A DNA stretch of 15,725 bases from Extensimonas sp963708545 (GCA_963708545.1 CAVPUD010000044.1:1-15725); one strand, 5' to 3'. Shown: positions 1-6,097, counted from the first letter of the stretch. The notes: generated from the sequence alone by a model not told the origin. Numbers and translations: made by a program.

Positions 1-528
1 CGATGTATTGCTGCCTTGGCGCGGCGCTTTGCCGGGCTGGACGCGCGGCACGTGCCCACGCCTTGCTTTGCCAAGGGCAACTACTTCACGCTCACGGGCA
101 AGGCGCCGTTTCGCCGCCTGATCTACCCCGTGCCGCAAGAGGGCGGCCTGGGCGTGCACCTGACGCTCGACCTGGCCGGGCAGGCCAAATTCGGGCCAGA
201 CGTGCAATGGCTCAAGGGGGGCGATGGGAGCTATGGGCTCGATGCGCCCGACGACTTCACGGTGGACGCCGCGCGCGCCGCAGCGTTTGCTGGCGAGGTG
301 CGCAAATACTGGCCCGATCTGCCAGGCGGCGCGCTGGCCCCTGGATATGCAGGCATTCGCCCCAAGATCAAAATCGATGGCGCCATCGCCGATGATTTTT
401 ACATCGCCGGGCCGCAGCAACATGGCGTGCGTGGCCTGGTCAACCTGTTTGGTATCGAGTCGCCAGGCTTGACCAGCGCGCTGGCGATCGCCGAGTGGGT
501 GCTGCAGTTGCTTGCCGACGCGGCATAA
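1..528 (+). CDS. FAD-dependent oxidoreductase, DAO/L-2-hydroxyglutarate oxidase-like, C-terminal part
   Basis: This is the C-terminal ~175 residues of a D-amino-acid-oxidase-fold flavoprotein; the N-terminus with the FAD-binding GxGxxG lies off the left edge and the frame is open to base 1. Visible family features are KGNYFTL, the strand YPVPQEGGLGVHLT, PGYAGIRPKI, and the C-terminal FAD-contacting segment HGVRGLVNLFGIESPGLTSA followed by LAIAEWVL. This pattern fits the NAD(P)/FAD-dependent oxidoreductases annotated as LhgO-like, which oxidise 2-hydroxy acids such as L-2-hydroxyglutarate; the substrate here is not established. The TAA stop (526-528) is also the left target duplication of the downstream IS element, so the insertion left the protein intact but separated the gene from its original 3' flank. 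Confidence 0.85.
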   Translation, partial: RCIAALARRFAGLDARHVPTPCFAKGNYFTLTGKAPFRRLIYPVPQEGGLGVHLTLDLAGQAKFGPDVQWLKGGDGSYGLDAPDDFTVDAARAAAFAGEVRKYWPDLPGGALAPGYAGIRPKIKIDGAIADDFYIAGPQQHGVRGLVNLFGIESPGLTSALAIAEWVLQLLADAA

Positions 529-546
529 GAACCTATCCGAAAAACC
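529..546 (+). repeat. Left terminal inverted repeat of the IS5-family element
   Basis: It begins GAACCTATCCGAAAAACC and matches the reverse complement of 1406-1423 at 14 of 18 bases. It is preceded by the TAA target duplication at 526-528. Confidence 0.8.
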
Positions 547-593
547 GTGATCCAATATCCTGTTCATGACGCAAAAGTGGTAGGAGAAGTGCT

Positions 594-1016
594 ATGGGTG
601 GAGTACGCAAGCCCTACGTCTTGAGCGATGCGCTGTGGGAGAAGATCGAGCCTTTGATTCCGAAGCGTGAGAACACACACCCTTTTGGCGGAGGCAGGCC
701 GAGGAGACCGGATCGGCAGTGCATGGAGGCGATCCTGTTCGTGCTCAGCACCGGGTGTCAATGGAAGGCGCTCGATGCCACGGGCTTGTGCCCGGGCTCG
801 ACAGCGCACGACCGGTTTCAGGAATGGGTCAAGGCGGGGGTGTTTCGACGCATTTGGGAAGCGAGCCTGGCGCACTACGACGAGTTGAAAGGCATCGACT
901 GGGAATGGCTGTGTGCCGATGGCTCCCAGGGCAAAGCCCCGCTGGGTGGGGAAAAAAAGCGGGCCCAATCCGACCGATCGCGGCAAACGAGGCGTCAAGC
1001 GCAGTGTGCTGTGTGA
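594..1016 (+). CDS. IS5-family transposase, orfA (upstream frame)
   Basis: This 140-residue first frame of a split DDE transposase starts at ATG 594, with AGGAG at 582-586 seven bases upstream. Residues ~1-80 (KPYVLSDALWEKIEPLIP, GGRPRRPDR, LSTGCQWKALD) match the DUF4096-type N-terminal domain of IS5-family transposases. The first catalytic Asp lies in LCADGSQGKAPLGGEK. At bases 951-960 (G, seven A, GC) the reading must move +1 to rejoin the conserved S-GPNPTDRGKRG segment; without the shift the frame gives an unrelated tail and stops at 1016. Productive expression therefore needs ribosomal frameshifting or transcriptional slippage on the A7 run, as proposed for relatives. A simple inactivating indel is possible but less likely, because many relatives share this layout. 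Confidence 0.85.
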   Translation: MGGVRKPYVLSDALWEKIEPLIPKRENTHPFGGGRPRRPDRQCMEAILFVLSTGCQWKALDATGLCPGSTAHDRFQEWVKAGVFRRIWEASLAHYDELKGIDWEWLCADGSQGKAPLGGEKKRAQSDRSRQTRRQAQCAV

Positions 1017-1419
1017 CGGCGCCGGGGTGGTGCTGGGGATGGTCATCGAAGGAGCCAATCGTCCTGACCTCGAATTATTGCCCAAGACCTTGGAGTGCAT
1101 TCCCGACTCGTGCCAGCAGCGCAAGCGCTTCAGGCAGCCCTCGCACCTGTGCCTGGACAAGGGCTACGACAGCCAGGCACTGCGTCAGTGGCTGCGCCAG
1201 CAAGGGTTCATTGCGCATATCCCGCGCCGAGGGCAAAAACCCGAACCCAAGCCTGACGGGGCAAAGGCGCGGCGTTGGGTCGTCGAACGGACGCATTCCT
1301 GGCTCAATCGCTACCGGCGCTTGCTCGTTCGCTGGGAGAAAAAGGCGGCCAACTACGAGGCCATGCTCCATCTTGCTGCAGGCATCAGCGCGTTTCAACA
1401 AGCAGGATTATTCGGATAG
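913..1419 (+). CDS. IS5-family transposase, orfB (catalytic frame)
   Basis: This frame carries the rest of the DDE transposase and is probably translated as an orfA-orfB fusion across the A7 run. It contains GPNPTDRGKRGVKRSVL, the second catalytic Asp in LCLDKGYDS, and the Glu of the DDE triad in RRWVVERTHSWLNRYRR, the classic IS5-family signature with the Y/R/E-rich helix. It ends ISAFQQAGLFG with a TAG inside the right inverted repeat. The ATG at 913 is in this frame and upstream of the slip site but overlaps orfA, so independent initiation there is doubtful. All key residues are intact. Confidence 0.85.
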   Translation: MPMAPRAKPRWVGKKSGPNPTDRGKRGVKRSVLCDGAGVVLGMVIEGANRPDLELLPKTLECIPDSCQQRKRFRQPSHLCLDKGYDSQALRQWLRQQGFIAHIPRRGQKPEPKPDGAKARRWVVERTHSWLNRYRRLLVRWEKKAANYEAMLHLAAGISAFQQAGLFG

Positions 1420-1423
1420 ACTC
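1406..1423 (-). repeat. Right terminal inverted repeat of the IS5-family element
   Basis: Its reverse complement is GAGTCTATCCGAATAATC, pairing with the left end. It is followed by TAA at 1424-1426. The orfB stop codon TAG (1417-1419) lies inside this repeat. Confidence 0.8.
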
Positions 1424-1504
1424 TAAGCCCTGATCATCCGGCCTTGACTTGCGTCATTGAGGGATTTGCGGCCAGCGGCTAAGATGCTTCTGACCGTGCG
1501 AGGC

Positions 1505-1532
1505 TTGGTTTGTGCGGCTCGGTTGCTATTTT
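1505..1532 (+). promoter_or_regulatory. Candidate sigma70 promoter of the DUF883 operon
   Basis: TTGGTT (1505-1510) and TATTTT (1527-1532) are spaced by 16 bases, in a locally T-rich stretch just before the DUF883 gene. AAAGG at 1548-1552 is the likely ribosome binding site. The match is modest and nothing else supports it. Confidence 0.3.
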
Positions 1533-1557
1533 GTTTTTACTCCACTGAAAGGCTTGT

Positions 1558-1857
1558 ATGACGACTTCTATCAACTCCACCCAGGCAGAACTCGAAAAAC
1601 TGGTCGCCGACCTGCGCGGCTTGATCGCCAGCAAAGACCTCGACGCCGTGCCGGAAATCAAAGTGCTGCGCCAGCGCATCGACGACGGCATGCACTCGGT
1701 GCGCGAGGCCACCGTGCGCGCCGCGCACGAGGCCGCACGCCAGGCCAAGGATGCCGCGCAGGCAGCCGACCGTTACGCGCACGACGAGCCCTGGCGTCTG
1801 GCCGGTGCGGCGCTGGCGATTGGCGCGCTCGCGGGTTTCGTTCTTGGCCGCCGCTGA
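1558..1857 (+). CDS. DUF883 family protein (YqjD/ElaB/YgaM-like), C-tail membrane anchor
   Basis: This 99-residue protein has the standard DUF883 layout. A long amphipathic N-terminal helix (STQAELEKLVADLRGLIAS, then an Ala/Arg/Gln-rich heptad segment to ~residue 75) is followed by the conserved DEPWRLAGAALAIGALAGFVLGRR tail, a single transmembrane helix with small-xxx-small glycines and a terminal Arg pair. In E. coli the paralogues YqjD and ElaB sit in the inner membrane and bind ribosomes in stationary phase; that role is known for the family and only inferred here. ATG 1558 has AAAGG five bases upstream. It is the first of three co-directional small genes, matching the yqjD-yqjE-yqjK type cluster. 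The gene ends 42 bases before the next start. Confidence 0.88.
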   Translation: MTTSINSTQAELEKLVADLRGLIASKDLDAVPEIKVLRQRIDDGMHSVREATVRAAHEAARQAKDAAQAADRYAHDEPWRLAGAALAIGALAGFVLGRR

Positions 1858-1899
1858 TCGGCGCGGCATTGCGATGCCCCACCGTTCTTGGGCGGCAGC

Positions 1900-2295
1900 A
1901 TGAGCTGGCTTTCGCTGCTCGGGCTCGATGAGTGGTTGGCGCGCTGGCATACCTCGTTGCGTGAAGGAGCCGTCGCCGCCGAAGATCGCTTTGAGCTCGC
2001 GCGCCTCGAGTGGCAACAGCTCAAGCGCCACGGGGTCACGCTGCTGCTATTGGGTGTGGCGCTGCTCGTGCTCGCGGTGGTGGCGTTTGTGAGCCTGTCG
2101 GCGGCCGTGCTGCTGCAGTTTTGGGACAGCCCACAGCGCGCGCTGGTGGCGTGGCTCGTGGCGCTCGCGTGGCTGCTGCTGTGGGTGGGCGCTGCGGCCT
2201 GGGGCTGGTCTTTGGTGCAGCGTTGCCGCAACGCCTTCGCCCTCACACAGCGCGAATTGGCGCAGGACTGGCGTGAGTTCAAGGAGCGTTTGTGA
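1900..2295 (+). CDS. Phage holin family / YqjE-like inner-membrane protein
   Basis: This 131-residue protein has an N-terminal soluble segment (MSWLSLLGLDEWLARWHTSLREGAVAAEDRFELARLEW, written here in pieces: WLARWHTSLREG, EDRFELARLEWQQ) and two strongly hydrophobic helices around residues 49-75 and 82-107 (TLLLLGVALLVLAVVAF; LVAWLVALAWLLLWVG). A charged tail follows (TQRELAQDWREFKERL). This is the YqjE/Phage_holin_3_6 architecture, normally encoded next to DUF883 proteins as here. Despite the name, chromosomal copies are not known to lyse cells, and the function is unclear. I chose ATG 1900 over the in-frame TTG at 1888 because it gives the usual family N-terminus; no strong Shine-Dalgarno is visible for either. 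The stop codon overlaps the next start (TGATG). Confidence 0.8.
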   Translation: MSWLSLLGLDEWLARWHTSLREGAVAAEDRFELARLEWQQLKRHGVTLLLLGVALLVLAVVAFVSLSAAVLLQFWDSPQRALVAWLVALAWLLLWVGAAAWGWSLVQRCRNAFALTQRELAQDWREFKERL

Positions 2296-2648
2296 TGTGC
2301 GCCTACAAATCCACTCCGGCAACTTTGGAAGTCACGCCTGCGCAGCAACGCGTGCTCGAGCGCATTGCCGTGCAACGCGAACGCTTGCGCGCACGCCACG
2401 CCGCACGGCGGCAGGCGCAAGTGCGCACGCACGAGGCTGTAAACGCCGCGGCTGTGGCCGATGGCTCTGCACCGGGGGGCTTGTACCCGCCCGACGCTTC
2501 CTTTGCCGAGCGTCTGGCCTTGTTTGCGCGCGCCCACCCCGCGGTCGCGGGTACAGCGGTGGCGGCTCTCATCGCCGCCGCGGGTCCGCGCCGTGTGCTG
2601 CGCTGGGTGACGGTCGCGCTGCCTTGGATCTTGCGGCTGCGTGGATGA
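2295..2648 (+). CDS. Small hypothetical protein, third gene of the DUF883-holin cluster (YqjK-like position)
   Basis: This is a 117-residue protein. Its start at ATG 2295 overlaps the upstream TGA by one base, and AAGGAG at 2281-2286 lies eight bases before it, so translational coupling is very likely. Residues ~10-50 form a charged Arg/Gln/Ala-rich helix (VLERIAVQRERLRARHAARR). A Gly/Pro-containing linker follows, then a C-terminal hydrophobic stretch (HPAVAGTAVAALIAAAGPRR; VLRWVTVALPWILRLRG) ending in basic residues. Position and composition suggest a membrane-associated partner like YqjK, but I do not recognise a domain by sequence. It would be transcribed with the two preceding genes. Confidence 0.7.
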   Translation: MCAYKSTPATLEVTPAQQRVLERIAVQRERLRARHAARRQAQVRTHEAVNAAAVADGSAPGGLYPPDASFAERLALFARAHPAVAGTAVAALIAAAGPRRVLRWVTVALPWILRLRG

Positions 2649-2678
2649 TGGCGCAGCCGGCCCACACAAAAATTCCTG

Positions 2679-2755
2679 GACTTACGCAAACAAGGATGCC
2701 GCGAGGTGTTTTGCCATGGGGCGAACGCCTTGCCTCACCCCGATTTGCGTAAGTC
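2679..2755. repeat. 77-bp inverted-repeat unit between convergent genes
   Basis: Perfect 12-bp arms GACTTACGCAAA (2679-2690) and TTTGCGTAAGTC (2744-2755) enclose 53 bases that contain further partial pairing. It occupies most of the 115-bp gap between the convergent 2295-2648 gene and pyrD. It could be a REP- or MITE-like dispersed element, or a structured 3' end shared by both transcripts. There is no T-run typical of an intrinsic terminator and no clear target duplication. Confidence 0.6.
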
Positions 2756-2763
2756 GTGATTCT

Positions 2764-3828
2764 CTATCGCATCCCTTTGATCGCCCGCGCAGCCTCTGCG
2801 ACCAGCGCAGGGCCGCGGTAGATCAGGCCGGTGTAGATCTGTACCGCGTCGGCGCCCGCGCGGATTTTGCTTTGCGCATCTTGCGCGCTCAGGATGCCGC
2901 CCACGCCGATGATGGGAAAGCGGCTACCCAGCGCCGCGCGCAGCTGGCGTATCACCTGGTTGCTGGGCTCGAGCAGCGGGGCGCCGCTCAGGCCCCCGGC
3001 TTCGTCGGCATGGGGCAAGCCCTGCACCTTGTCGCGGCCGATCGTGGTGTTGGTGGCGATGACACCGTCCATGCCATGGCGCTGCAGCGCGGCGGCGATC
3101 ACGGCGACCTGCGCCTCGTCGAGGTCGGGCGCGATCTTGAGGAAGATGGGCACACGCCGCGCCTTGCCGGCTGCGTCGCGCTGCTGCTGCGCGAGCGCCT
3201 CACGCCGCTCGGCGAGCGCAGACAGCAGCGCGTCGAGCGCGGCGTCGCTTTGCAAGGTGCGCAGGTTTTGCGTGTTGGGCGAGCTGATGTTCACGGTGAC
3301 GTAGTCGGCATGCGGATAGACGCCTTCGAGGCCGATGAGATAGTCGCGCGTGGCGTCCTCGATGGGGGTGCTCGCGTTCTTGCCGATGTTGAGCCCGAGC
3401 AGCAGCGCGCCGGGCTCGCGGCGCAGGCGCGAGCGCTGCACGTTGCGCACGAAGGCAGCCAGCCCTTCGTTGTTGAAGCCCAGCCGGTTGATCAGCGCCT
3501 GCGCCTCGGGCAGGCGGAACATGCGCGGCTTGGGGTTGCCGGGCTGCGGCTTGGGCGTGACGGTGCCGACTTCGACGAAGCCAAAGCCCATGCGGCCCAG
3601 CGCATCTATGCAGCGCGCGTTTTTGTCCAGCCCTGCGGCAAGGCCCACGCGGTTCGGAAAGCGCAGGCCCGCGAGCTCTATCGGGTCTTGCACGGTTTCG
3701 CTGCACCAGGCCCATTGCAGCGGCGTGTGCTGGCCGCGCTCGAGCAGCGCGAGCGTGTGTTCGTGGGCGGTTTCGGCGTCCATGCGAAACAGCACGGCGC
3801 GGGCGAGGGCGTAAGGGAGCAGAGGCAT
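2764..3828 (-). CDS. pyrD: Dihydroorotate dehydrogenase (quinone), class 2
   Basis: PyrD oxidises dihydroorotate to orotate in de novo pyrimidine synthesis, passing electrons to membrane quinone through FMN. The 354-residue length is normal for class 2 enzymes, and the N-terminal helical extension (MPLLPYALARAVLFRMDAE, residues 1-19) that binds membrane and quinone is present. Family segments are NRVGLAAGLDKN (59-70), FVEVGTVTPKPQPGNPKPR (84-102), GLNIGKN (145-151), VNISSPNTQNLR (179-190; Ser183 is the likely catalytic base, aligned with E. coli Ser175), FLKIAPDL, ATNTTIGR and GVGGI, with ADAVQIYTGLIYRGP near the C-terminus. It is divergent from rpiA with a 69-bp shared spacer and convergent with the upstream small operon. 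No strong Shine-Dalgarno is visible; ATG 3828 gives the expected N-terminus. Confidence 0.96.
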   Translation of the reverse strand: MPLLPYALARAVLFRMDAETAHEHTLALLERGQHTPLQWAWCSETVQDPIELAGLRFPNRVGLAAGLDKNARCIDALGRMGFGFVEVGTVTPKPQPGNPKPRMFRLPEAQALINRLGFNNEGLAAFVRNVQRSRLRREPGALLLGLNIGKNASTPIEDATRDYLIGLEGVYPHADYVTVNISSPNTQNLRTLQSDAALDALLSALAERREALAQQQRDAAGKARRVPIFLKIAPDLDEAQVAVIAAALQRHGMDGVIATNTTIGRDKVQGLPHADEAGGLSGAPLLEPSNQVIRQLRAALGSRFPIIGVGGILSAQDAQSKIRAGADAVQIYTGLIYRGPALVAEAARAIKGMR

Positions 3829-3897
3829 GAAGAACGTGCAGAGATAATGCGAAGTTTGCGCGATTTTCCCCTACGAAGCCCCTCCAAAAAGCACGCC
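3829..3897. promoter_or_regulatory. Divergent pyrD/rpiA intergenic promoter region
   Basis: This 69-bp spacer must hold start signals for both divergent genes. GATAAT at 3843-3848 is a fair plus-strand -10 candidate for rpiA, but no convincing -35 box accompanies it, and no good hexamer pair is visible for pyrD. No operator-like palindrome stands out. Confidence 0.4.
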
Positions 3898-4611
3898 ATG
3901 ACCTCATCGACGTCCCTCTCTCTATCTTCTTCTGCCCCGACCCAGGACGAGCTCAAGGCCCTCGTGGGGCGGGCGGCTTTGCAGTACGTGGAGCCGGGCA
4001 GCATCGTCGGCGTGGGCACGGGCTCCACGGTGAACAAGTTCATCGACGCGCTCATCGACGTCAAAGAGCGCATCCGCGGCGCGGTGTCCAGCTCCGAGGC
4101 CAGCACGGCGCGGCTGCGCGCCCTGGGCATCGCGGTGTTCGACGCGAACGAGGTCGATGCGCTTGCGGTGTATATCGACGGCGCCGACGAGATCGACGGG
4201 CGCGGCTACATGATCAAAGGCGGCGGCGCGGCGCTCACGCGCGAAAAAATCGTGGCCTCGATGGCCAGCCGTTTTGTCTGCATTGCCGATGCGTCGAAAC
4301 AGGTCGAGGTGCTGGGGCGCTATCCATTGCCGGTGGAGGTGATCCCCATGGCCGCGCGCCAGATCGCGCGCCGCTTCGCCGCGTGGGGCGGGGAAGCGCG
4401 CCTGCGCCTGCGTGATGGCGAGCCGCTCGTGACCGACAACGGCCAGCATCTGCTCGACGTGCATGGTTTGCGCATCGACGCGCCGCTGGCGTTCGAGTCC
4501 GAAGTGAACCAATGGCCGGGCGTGGTGACCGTGGGCGTGTTTGCGCACCAGAAGGCGACGCTGTGCCTGCTCGGCACGGCGCAAGGCGTGCAGACTTTGA
4601 GGTATGACTGA
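3898..4611 (+). CDS. rpiA: Ribose-5-phosphate isomerase A
   Basis: RpiA interconverts ribose-5-phosphate and ribulose-5-phosphate in the cytosolic pentose phosphate pathway. The 237-residue protein has the phosphate-binding loop VGVGTGSTVNKFI (residues 37-49), catalytic-site DGADEID (94-100), KGGGAALTREKI (107-118; Lys107 and Glu116 correspond to family active-site residues), and C-terminal VNQWPGVVTVGVF. ATG 3898 gives a short Ser/Thr-rich leader (MTSSTSLSLSSSAPT) before the conserved QDELK start of the fold. The TGA stop overlaps an ATG at 4611 (TGATG). That frame appears to have led into azlC before a mobile-element insertion, so rpiA and azlC may once have been translationally coupled. 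Confidence 0.96.
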   Translation: MTSSTSLSLSSSAPTQDELKALVGRAALQYVEPGSIVGVGTGSTVNKFIDALIDVKERIRGAVSSSEASTARLRALGIAVFDANEVDALAVYIDGADEIDGRGYMIKGGGAALTREKIVASMASRFVCIADASKQVEVLGRYPLPVEVIPMAARQIARRFAAWGGEARLRLRDGEPLVTDNGQHLLDVHGLRIDAPLAFESEVNQWPGVVTVGVFAHQKATLCLLGTAQGVQTLRYD

Positions 4612-4679
4612 TGGCGCGTGGTGAACCGCCGTGCGCAGATTCTGCGCGGGGCGCGCCGGGCCATTGCCGCGTGCGTCCG

Positions 4680-4684
4680 TTTAT
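4680..4684 (+). repeat. TTTAT target duplication, left copy
   Basis: TTTAT lies directly before the left inverted repeat of the MITE-like element. An identical TTTAT directly follows the right inverted repeat (4922-4926). Confidence 0.75.
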
Positions 4685-4702
4685 CCTCAATCCGGCAGTT
4701 GA
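4685..4702 (+). repeat. Left 18-bp terminal inverted repeat of the MITE-like element
   Basis: It is perfectly complementary to 4904-4921. The identity ends abruptly outside the arms, except for the TTTAT flanks. Confidence 0.85.
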
Positions 4703-4903
4703 GCGCGCCCGAGCGTGTCGTCATCGGGTGCACTGGCAAGGCGCAAACCGCAGCCATGGCGGGTGCCATGGCGAGGATTTGCAACGCGGCCAGCGTGCCC
4801 GAGGGCGGCGCGATCGGGTGCGCAGCGCTCTCACCCGATGGGTGCGTCTCGCAGCGTGAAAAATCATCCGAAGAATCAAAGCGTTGCAGACGAAATGCAG
4901 CGG

Positions 4904-4921
4904 TCAACTGCCGGATTGAGG
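4904..4921 (-). repeat. Right 18-bp terminal inverted repeat of the MITE-like element
   Basis: TCAACTGCCGGATTGAGG, perfectly complementary to 4685-4702. It is followed at once by TTTAT, whose last two bases start the azlC ATG. Confidence 0.85.
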
Positions 4922-4926
4922 TTTAT
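4922..4926 (+). repeat. TTTAT target duplication, right copy
   Basis: It is identical to 4680-4684 and directly abuts the right inverted repeat. Its last two bases plus G4927 form the ATG at 4925. Confidence 0.75.
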
Positions 4927-5650
4927 GCAAGGCTTGCTCGCCAGCCTGTCGATAGGCGCGGGCTACCTGCCCGTGGCGTTTTCGTTCGGGCTCGCGGCGC
5001 TGCAGGCGCAGCTCTCGCCGCCCGTGGCTTTGCTTGTGTCGGCGCTCGTGTATGCGGGAGCGAGCCAGTTTGCGTTGGTGGCGCTCGTGGCTGCGGGCGG
5101 GTCGCTGCTGTCGGTGGTGGCCACGGTGGTTTTGATGAATGTGCGCCATGTGTTTTATGGGCCGGTGATCTTAACCAAGCTGCGCGGCGATGCGCGCCCC
5201 GGCACAGGCGCCTTGGATGGAGCGGGCCGAAAGATAGGTGCGCAGGGCTTGGGCGTGCCTCTGCCGCTGCTCGCGTTCGGCCTCACCGACGAGGTGTTTG
5301 CGCGTGCAGTGGGCGGCTTGTCGGACGTGCCGCTGGCTGGGCGGCCTTATTGGTTCGCCGGGCTCGAACTCGGCGCCTATACGAGCTGGCTGCTCGGCAC
5401 GGCGTTGGGCGCGACGCTCGGGCAGCAAGTGCTCGCGCAATCGGTCTTTCTGCGCGAGGTGCTCGCGTTCATCCTGCCGGCGCTGTTTTTCGCCTTGCTG
5501 CTCGAAATCATGGCCGGCACACGCCGGCGCGTGCTCTGGGGCGCGGCTCTTGCGACGGCGGCGCTGGCCTGTGTGCTGCCTGCGTACCTGGCGATGGTGG
5601 GTGGCATGTTGGCGGGGGCTGTGCTGGGTTACAGCGGCAAAAGCGCATGA
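4925..5650 (+). CDS. azlC: AzlC family branched-chain amino acid exporter, large subunit
   Basis: AzlC and the small subunit AzlD form an inner-membrane exporter known for branched-chain amino acids and analogues. From ATG 4925 the protein has 241 residues and several hydrophobic helices. It opens with the family segment IGAGYLPVAFSFGLAAL (10-26). It then has ALVYAGASQFALVALVA, NVRHVFYGPV, the LTDEVFA motif typical of AzlC, GAYTSWLLGTALG, and VLAFILPALFFALLLEIM. The start is uncertain because a MITE-like element ends three bases upstream. ATG 4895, inside the element, would add MQRSTAGLRF. The pre-insertion frame from ATG 4611 would add 24 residues. The stop overlaps azlD as ATGA. Export activity probably survives, but expression signals have been replaced. 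Confidence 0.88.
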   Translation: MQGLLASLSIGAGYLPVAFSFGLAALQAQLSPPVALLVSALVYAGASQFALVALVAAGGSLLSVVATVVLMNVRHVFYGPVILTKLRGDARPGTGALDGAGRKIGAQGLGVPLPLLAFGLTDEVFARAVGGLSDVPLAGRPYWFAGLELGAYTSWLLGTALGATLGQQVLAQSVFLREVLAFILPALFFALLLEIMAGTRRRVLWGAALATAALACVLPAYLAMVGGMLAGAVLGYSGKSA

Positions 5651-6006
5651 CTTTGACTCTCTCTCACGAAACCTTGGCCGTCGCAAGTGCGGTGATCTGC
5701 GGCGTGCTCACGTTTTTGCTGCGCTGGCTTCCCCTGCGGTACCCGCCGCAGCGCTCGCGCAGTGCGCGCGGTCACGCCGTGTGGAGCATGCTGGGCGCGC
5801 TCGGGCCGGCGGCGATCACGGCCTTGCTCGTCGTGTCGGTGTGGCCTGCGGCCGAGCGGTTGAAGGATGCGCCCACCTGGATCGCGCTCGCCGCCGGGCT
5901 GGGTACGGTGTGGCTGGTCCGGCGCTTTGTGGGAGGCATTGCGCTGCCGACCTTGCTCGCGGCGCTGGCGTATGGTGCCTGCCGGTATTTTTTGACGGCC
6001 GCGTAG
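5647..6006 (+). CDS. azlD: AzlD family branched-chain amino acid exporter, small subunit
   Basis: This 119-residue membrane protein starts at ATG 5647, overlapping the azlC stop (ATGA), the usual coupled azlCD arrangement. It has hydrophobic helices near residues 12-28 (AVASAVICGVLTFLLRWLP), 48-66 (LGALGPAAITALLVVSVW) and 78-119 (WIALAAGLGTVWLVRRF; ALPTLLAALAYGACRYF). The LTFLLRWLPL and LGPAAITALL segments match the AzlD pattern of small exporter subunits. Its partner is the AzlC protein just upstream. Transcription probably ends at the hairpin/T-run at 6073-6097. Confidence 0.88.
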   Translation: MTLTLSHETLAVASAVICGVLTFLLRWLPLRYPPQRSRSARGHAVWSMLGALGPAAITALLVVSVWPAAERLKDAPTWIALAAGLGTVWLVRRFVGGIALPTLLAALAYGACRYFLTAA

Positions 6007-6048
6007 AGGGGCTGGCATTGCCCCAGAATTTCACAAAAATAACACCCT

Positions 6049-6068
6049 AAAAAAGAGCACCTTGTGCT
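6049..6068 (-). terminator. Intrinsic terminator for the minus-strand glutaredoxin operon
   Basis: Read on the minus strand: AGCAC, loop AAG, GTGCT, then C and six T (plus-strand A-run 6049-6054). It lies ~60 bases past the stop of the DUF4124/glutaredoxin gene. Confidence 0.65.
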
Positions 6069-6072
6069 TGAT

Positions 6073-6097
6073 ACGCCTGCGCTGAAAGGCGTTTTTT
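6073..6097 (+). terminator. Intrinsic terminator for azlCD
   Basis: Stem ACGCCT (6073-6078) / AGGCGT (6087-6092) with an eight-base loop runs directly into six T (6092-6097), about 65 bases past the azlD stop. Confidence 0.7.

Larger units (their letters stand above)
529..1423 (+). mobile_element. Complete IS5-family insertion sequence (IS427/IS1031-like), 895 bp
   Basis: The element has imperfect terminal inverted repeats: 529-546 against the reverse complement of 1406-1423 match at 14 of 18 positions, with the shared core CTATCCGAA. It is flanked by identical TAA triplets (526-528 and 1424-1426), consistent with the 3-bp TNA-type duplications known for some IS5-family groups. It carries a two-frame transposase with a 7-A slippery run. 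The orfB stop lies inside the right inverted repeat. Both ends and all catalytic residues are present, so it looks capable of transposition. The exact ISfinder group is inferred from the frameshift organisation and the transposase motifs. Confidence 0.88.
4685..4921. mobile_element. MITE-like non-autonomous element, 237 bp, inserted at the azlC start
   Basis: Perfect 18-bp terminal inverted repeats (CCTCAATCCGGCAGTTGA at 4685-4702; its exact reverse complement at 4904-4921) are bounded by 5-bp direct repeats TTTAT (4680-4684, 4922-4926). The interior has no convincing ORF. It holds an internal hairpin, ATCGGGTG (4813-4820) with CACCCGAT (4832-4839), and a second ATCGGGTG copy at 4723-4730. 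These are hallmarks of a miniature inverted-repeat element mobilised in trans. I could not assign the parent transposase family from the termini. The right end now lies three bases before the azlC ATG and contributes GATTGAGG as the only plausible ribosome-binding sequence. Confidence 0.8.

Noticed and set aside
1444..1485. TTGACT ... TAAGAT promoter pair before the DUF883 gene
   Set aside because: The 30-base spacing is far outside the usable range for sigma70.
2641..4611. 656-codon plus-strand open frame ending as rpiA
   Set aside because: Only the last 237 codons (from 3898) are RpiA. The rest is the antisense of pyrD, stop-free because of high GC, with no family signature.
4618..6006. 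462-codon frame ending as azlD
   Set aside because: Only 5647-6006 is AzlD; the upstream part crosses the MITE-like element and azlC out of frame. Its opening residues (NRRAQILRGARRAI) look gene-like, but the frame does not join azlC even after excising the element.
6008..6024. GGGGC/GCCCC hairpin after azlD
   Set aside because: No T-run follows; the nearby 6073-6097 hairpin is a much better terminator.
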